Below, in pieces: positions 60,704-64,000 of a stretch of DNA of 64,000 nucleotides (the first letter of the stretch is position 1; every line of letters begins with the position of its first letter). The DNA comes from Flintibacter faecis (GTDB lineage: Bacteria > Bacillota > Clostridia > Oscillospirales > Oscillospiraceae), in the NCBI RefSeq assembly GCF_014287875.1, contig NZ_JACOPN010000005.1, positions 1-64,000 on the forward strand, read 5' to 3'. The notes beneath the pieces are model-generated. The model saw only the letters and a program-made list of their open reading frames with translations, made no database searches and was not told the DNA's origin. Position numbers and translations under genes: made by a program.

Positions 60704-61140
60704 AAGACCGGCAGGGGCGGATGTCCTCATCCGCCCGGACAACGGGCCGCCGGGGTCAGCGGCCCCCTGCAGACGGCCCCGTCATATCCCGTAGGGGCGG
60801 ATGTCCTCATCCGCCCGGACAACGGGCCGCTGGGGACAGCGGCCCCTACGGACGGCCCCGTCATATCCCGTAGGGGCGGATGTCCTCATCCGCCCGGACG
60901 ACGGGCCGCCGGGGACAGCGGCCCCTACGGACGGCCCCGTCATATCCCGTAGGGGCGGATGTCCTCATCCGCCCGGACGACGGGCCGCTGGGGACAGCGG
61001 CCCCCTGCAGACAGCCCCGTCATATCCCGTAGGGGCGGATGTCCTCATCCGCCCGGACAACGGGCCGCCGGGGACAGCGGCCCCTACGGACGGCCCCGTC
61101 ATATCCCGTAGGGGCGGCTATCAGCCGCCCGGCGCAACGA
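60704..61140. repeat. Tandem array of a 79-80-nt R4 unit (about 5.4 copies)
   Basis: AGGGGCGGATGTCCTCATCC begins at 60713, 60793, 60872, 60951 and 61031, and a divergent copy at 61110. Each unit has two palindromes (GGGCGGATG..CATCCGCCC and GGGCCGC..GCGGCCC) joined by GACGGCCCCGTCATATCCCG. The array fills the gap between the racemase-like and ATP-grasp genes; no gene is present. Confidence 0.95.
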
Positions 61141-61173
61141 CATCAGACATTGGAATACAAAGGAGTCTCTTTG

Positions 61174-62391
61174 ATGGATCAGTCACTTTCCTTCCAGCCG
61201 CTGCTCTTCGGCGGCGACATCAACGTATACAGTGTGGCCCGGGCCTTTCACCAGGCCTATGGCGTGCGCTCGGTGGCCTTCGGCAAATATCCCTCCTTCC
61301 CCTGCCACGGCAGCGCCATCATTGACTATCGGGTCTGCCCGGACAACGAGAGCGACGAGGCGTTCCTGCGCAACGCCCGGGCGGTGGCCGAAGAATTCTC
61401 GGACAAGACCGTCCTGCTGCTGGGCTGCGGGGACAGCTATGTCCAGCTGGCCGCCCGCCACCGGGACCATCTGCCGGAAAACGTCATCGCCCCCTATATC
61501 TCCGAGGACCTGCTCAACTCCCTCATCAACAAGGAGCGGTTCTATCAGCTGTGCGACGAGCACGGGGTGGACCACCCGGCCACCTTTATCTATGACAAGT
61601 CCATGGGCCACGACTTCTCCCTGCCCTGGGGAGCGCCCTATATCGCCAAGCCCGCCGACTCCGTGGCCTATTGGGCCTGCGGGGACCACTCCCTGGCCAA
61701 GGTCTATATCTGCCAGAGCTGGGAGGAGCTGCTGGAGAGCCTGGACCACGTCTATGCCGCAGGCTATCAGGACCACATGGTCCTGCAGGAGTTCATCCCC
61801 GGGGACGACAGCTATATGCGGGTACTCACCAGCTACTCCGACCGCAACGGAAAAGTGACGACTATGTGCCTGGGCCATGTGCTGCTGGAGGAGCACTCCC
61901 CCCACGGCATCGGCAACCACGCCGTCATCCTCACCGACTGCGACGAGGAATTGGAGCTGAAATTCCGGGACCTGCTGGAGAGCCTGCACTTCACCGGCTT
62001 CTCCAATTTCGACATCAAATATGACCGGCGGGACGGCAAGTATAAGGCCTTTGAGATCAACTGCCGCCAGGGCCGCAGCAACTACTATGTCACCGGCTCC
62101 GGCCACAACATCGCCAAAATGGTGGTGGAGGACCGGGTGGAGCATCAGGACCTGCCCTTCCAGATGACCCACGACCGCTCCCTGTGGCGGATGGTGCCCC
62201 GGAAAGTCGCCTTCAAGTTCACCCCCAAGGCCTACCACGGGGAGATGCAGGAGCTGATCCGGGCGGGGAAGGACTCCCACTCCCTGGTCTACTCCGGCGA
62301 CGCCAGCCTGAAACGCCGCCTGCGCATTTTGAAGAACCATATCGGCAACATCAAGCGTTTCGACCAGTACAACAAGGTGCCGGAGGGATAA
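61174..62391 (+). CDS. ATP-grasp carboxylate-amine ligase, D-aspartate ligase-like
   Basis: This 405-aa ATP-grasp enzyme begins LLFGGDINVYSVARAFHQAYGVRSVA (in part), as in D-aspartate ligases of the Aslfm type. ATP-grasp elements follow: APYIAKPADSVAY (nucleotide-binding Lys), VLQEFIPGDDSYMRVLTSYS, and the metal site FDIKYDRRDGKYKAFEINCRQGRSN (in part, Glu-Ile-Asn). Aslfm adds D-aspartate to the Lys side chain of UDP-MurNAc-pentapeptide in Enterococcus faecium, encoded next to an aspartate racemase; here an Asp/Glu racemase is also the next gene. Substrate is thus inferred. AAAGGAG precedes the ATG. A cytosolic protein with no signal or span. Confidence 0.85.
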   Translation: MDQSLSFQPLLFGGDINVYSVARAFHQAYGVRSVAFGKYPSFPCHGSAIIDYRVCPDNESDEAFLRNARAVAEEFSDKTVLLLGCGDSYVQLAARHRDHLPENVIAPYISEDLLNSLINKERFYQLCDEHGVDHPATFIYDKSMGHDFSLPWGAPYIAKPADSVAYWACGDHSLAKVYICQSWEELLESLDHVYAAGYQDHMVLQEFIPGDDSYMRVLTSYSDRNGKVTTMCLGHVLLEEHSPHGIGNHAVILTDCDEELELKFRDLLESLHFTGFSNFDIKYDRRDGKYKAFEINCRQGRSNYYVTGSGHNIAKMVVEDRVEHQDLPFQMTHDRSLWRMVPRKVAFKFTPKAYHGEMQELIRAGKDSHSLVYSGDASLKRRLRILKNHIGNIKRFDQYNKVPEG

Positions 62392-62397
62392 AGAATC

Positions 62398-62620
62398 TTT
62401 CCCTGACCCTCTCCGCCCAGTGTACGCACTGGGCACCTCCCCCACAGGGGGAGGCAAGAAGTATAGCACCGAAAGCCCCTTCTTGGCTCCCCCTGCGGGG
62501 GCCGATTCCCCTTATCAAGGGGAAATGTCCTGAAGGGACAAAAGGGATAGGGATCCTGGCACGGCGCAGCCGTGACTGAGAGGGCCGGGCGGCCCCAGGC
62601 CGCCCCTACACCTAACGCTA
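62398..62620. repeat. Repeat cluster (R2 variants with nested R6, R4)
   Basis: An R2-variant CCCTCTCCGCCCAGTGTACGC..CCCCCACAGGGGGAGGC (62406-62457), an R2 split by R6 (62482-62584), and an R4 palindrome (62585-62612), between the ligase and racemase genes. Confidence 0.83.
62502..62552 (+). repeat. R6 element, copy 6 (51 nt) inside R2
   Basis: CCCCCTGCGGGGG | R6 | ATCCTGGCACGGCG. One substitution (TGTCCTGAAGGGACA instead of TGTCCCGAAGGGACA) changes the loop-closing base of hairpin 2. Exactly 51 nt like the others. Confidence 0.9.
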
Positions 62621-62639
62621 TCACCATGGAGGTTTTTCT

Positions 62640-63353
62640 GTGAACGACCGTCTCGGGGTGCTGGGGGGCATGGGTCCCCAGGCCACCAACACCTTTTATC
62701 AGCTGGTCATCGACCGCACCGATGCCCGCACCGACCAGGAGCATGTGAACGCCCTCATCCTGTCCGACTGCCAGATGCCCGACCGCACGGCGGCCATTCT
62801 GGGCACGGCGGAGGAGCAGGAGGCGGTGTTCCAGCGGCTGCTGGCCGACGCCCGGCTGCTGGAGGGGGCTGGCTGCACGGTGCTGGCCGTGCCCTGTAAC
62901 ACGTCCCACTTCTTCCTGGACCGGGTGCAGGAGCACATCGGCGTGCCCATCCTGAACATGATCCGGGAGACTGCGGCGGCCTTGAAGCGCCAGGGGCGCA
63001 CCCGCCCGGGCATTCTGGCCACCGACGGCACCATCCGCTCCGGCCTGTACCAAAAGGAGTTCGCCGCCCTTGGCATCACGGCGGTGACCCCCTCCCCGGA
63101 GGCCCAGAAGCTGGTCATGTCCCTGATCTATGACGACGTGAAGGCCGGGCGGGACGGCGACCCCCAAAAGTTCGACGCCATCCACCAGGACCTGCTCTCT
63201 CAGGGCTGCGACAGCGGGGTGCTGGCCTGCACAGAGCTGTCTGTGTTCGCCGTCCGCCGCCGGCTGCCCCCCTTCTACACCGATGCCATGTCCGTCCTGG
63301 CCGAGCGGGCCGTGCTGGCCTGCCGCCGGCCCCTGCGGGACATCTTTATCTGA
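62640..63353 (+). CDS. Aspartate/glutamate racemase family protein
   Basis: This 237-aa PLP-independent racemase starts GVLGGMGPQATNTFYQLVI. Both catalytic cysteines are present: AVPCNTSHFF (about 85) and LACTELSVF (about 197). The family inverts Asp or Glu, giving D-Asp or D-Glu for peptidoglycan. The GGMGPxAT start is typical of aspartate racemases (RacD/YgeA side) rather than MurI. It starts with GTG after GGAGGTTTTTCT. It follows a D-aspartate-ligase-like gene and precedes a MurE-like gene, which favours D-aspartate supply to the wall. A terminator-like hairpin follows it. Confidence 0.92.
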   Translation: MNDRLGVLGGMGPQATNTFYQLVIDRTDARTDQEHVNALILSDCQMPDRTAAILGTAEEQEAVFQRLLADARLLEGAGCTVLAVPCNTSHFFLDRVQEHIGVPILNMIRETAAALKRQGRTRPGILATDGTIRSGLYQKEFAALGITAVTPSPEAQKLVMSLIYDDVKAGRDGDPQKFDAIHQDLLSQGCDSGVLACTELSVFAVRRRLPPFYTDAMSVLAERAVLACRRPLRDIFI

Positions 63354-63364
63354 ACCACAAAAAA

Positions 63365-63400
63365 GCCCGGGGCGATCATGCATAGTCCCCGGGCGATTTA
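63365..63400 (+). terminator. Terminator after the racemase gene
   Basis: GCCCGGGG pairs with CCCCGGGC around a 14-nt loop, followed by GATTTATTC (weak T-tract). Confidence 0.7.
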
Positions 63401-63413
63401 TTCGATATACCAA

Positions 63414-63712
63414 ACCTGTCATTGCGAGGAAGGGCGAAGCCCTGACGTGGCAATCCGTTCTTCGCAACATCAGCCTCCCTTGTGAAAGGGAGGTGGCACG
63501 GGCGCAGCCCGTGACGGAAGGATTCCGACCACAGGAAAGCTGTCCTGAAAACGGAATCCCTCAGTCATCGCTTCGCGATGCCAGCCCCCTTTCACAAGGG
63601 GGCCAAACCCTTCAGTCAGCTTCGCTGACAGCTCCCCTTTCAGGGGAGCCTAAGACGGAAGATGCGGATTGCCGCGTCGGTCCTTCGGACCTCCTCGCAA
63701 TGACAAGGAACG
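63414..63712. repeat. Repeat cluster (R3, unfilled composite, R1/R2 halves, R3)
   Basis: An R3 (63417-63458); the composite CTCCCTTGTGAAAGGGAGGTGGCACGGG.. (63470-63605, matching 10747-10935 without R6); a GTCAGCTTCGCTGACAGC palindrome region (63615-63650); and an R3 (63664-63705). No gene in this gap of about 350 nt. Confidence 0.83.
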
Positions 63713-63740
63713 ATTGATTTTTCTTATGGAGGCGACAGCT

Positions 63741-64000
63741 ATGGCTCAGTCCGTCCGTCCCCTGGGGGACTATCTTGATCTGCTGGAGCAGCGGGGGCTG
63801 CTGGTGTCCCGGCCCGCCGGCCTGGACCTGACGGCCCCGGTGGCCCTGGTTTCCTACGACTCCCGCCAGGTGGAGCCCGGCACCCTGTTTGTGTGCAAGG
63901 GGGCCCACTTCAAGGCGGAATTTTTACAGATGGCCCGGGACAAGGGGGCCATGGCCTATGTGAGCCTGGAGCCCTACCCCCAGGTGGACCTGCCCTGCAT
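63741..64000 (+). CDS. MurE-like Mur ligase family protein (5' part)
   Basis: The 86 residues visible have the N-terminal domain of UDP-MurNAc-tripeptide synthetases: DYLDLLEQRGLL, then VALVSYDSRQVEPGTLFVCKGAHFKAEFLQMA (in part), where YDSRxVxPGxLFVxxxG is the UDP-binding MurE/MurF motif. The gene runs off the right edge, so the ATP-binding and amino-acid-specificity regions are not seen. AUG is preceded by ATGGAGGCGACAGCT. It may be the main MurE or a second, specialised copy linked to the ligase/racemase genes upstream. Confidence 0.82.
   Translation, partial: MAQSVRPLGDYLDLLEQRGLLVSRPAGLDLTAPVALVSYDSRQVEPGTLFVCKGAHFKAEFLQMARDKGAMAYVSLEPYPQVDLPC

Noticed and set aside
60801..61325. Coding sequence across the R4 tandem array
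   Set aside because: It consists of translated repeats (SSSARTTGRRGQRPL type) running into the ATP-grasp gene in another frame. The real start is the ATG at 61174 with AAAGGAG.

Overview
The window is about 64 kb of GC-rich DNA from a spore-forming, anaerobic-type Firmicute. I place it in class Clostridia, most likely Oscillospiraceae (Oscillibacter/Dysosmobacter/Flavonifractor neighbourhood). The evidence is a GerA/GerB/GerC germination operon, a T-box leader, a BlaI/BlaR-type pair, the yabM-mazG-hup-rqcP block, the recJ-relA-dtd-hemZ block, YmdB, and the first ~100 nt of a 16S gene. The family assignment is inference from gene content and a short 16S stretch, not from a search.

Layout. 0-0.6 kb: 5' end of a 16S gene (minus) with three tandem promoters. 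0.7-4.3 kb: germinant receptor operon. 5.2-10.2 kb: a P2A cation ATPase, then a UDP-galactopyranose mutase/glycosyltransferase pair. 10.4-18.9 kb (plus): T-box-ileS, purine nucleoside phosphorylase, methylthioadenosine/adenosylhomocysteine deaminase, a MurJ/SpoVB-type flippase and MazG. 19-22 kb (plus): HU, RqcP, then ApbE, a NusG-II protein and a Gx-family membrane protein. 22.1-25.3 kb (minus): secG, a metallo-hydrolase and mnmG. 25.7-28.5 kb (plus): rpsO-pnp with a structured pnp leader. 28.8-39.3 kb (minus): a GH13 glucosidase, a uridine-kinase-like protein, hemZ, a glyoxalase-II-like hydrolase, dtd, relA and recJ. 39.6-43.2 kb (minus): flavodoxin plus DUF3793 behind paired operators, signal peptidase I, and a BlaR/BlaI-like pair behind paired operators. 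44.0-49.7 kb (plus): YmdB, an AT-richer XhoI/PaeR7I-like restriction-modification pair, and a YhaO/YhaN (SbcD/SbcC-like) pair. 50-52.7 kb (minus): typA and an orphan membrane protein. 53.1-57.8 kb: a small membrane protein behind SOS-like sites, a LysM-G5-M23 envelope peptidase, and an FCD/GntR regulator divergent from ilvD. 58-64 kb: pncB, divergent from a cell-wall-flavoured cluster made of a catalytically dead alanine-racemase homologue, an ATP-grasp ligase of D-aspartate-ligase type, an aspartate/glutamate racemase, and the start of a MurE-like ligase.

Almost every gap between transcription units is filled by short palindromic repeats. I distinguish six families. R1 is [33 protein letters not shown]2 is GGCTCCCCC..GGGGGAGCTGGCACGG..GACTGAGAGGG. 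R3 is CGGATTGCCACGTC..CTCGCAATGACA, with a GGAATCCG/TCATTCCG sister form. R4 is TAGGGGCGGATG..CATCCGCCC plus GGGCCGC..GCGGCCCCTA. R5 is a tandem AACTCCT heptamer. R6 is a 51-nt double hairpin. R6 occurs six times at exactly 51 nt, each time nested inside another family, and one locus has an almost identical unfilled counterpart in the same window.

The points I would follow first are the pseudo-alanine-racemase/D-Asp-ligase cluster, the nested R6 element, the XhoI-like nuclease paired with a beta-class TSPPY methyltransferase, the ApbE/NusG-II/Gx triad, and the SOS-like small membrane protein.
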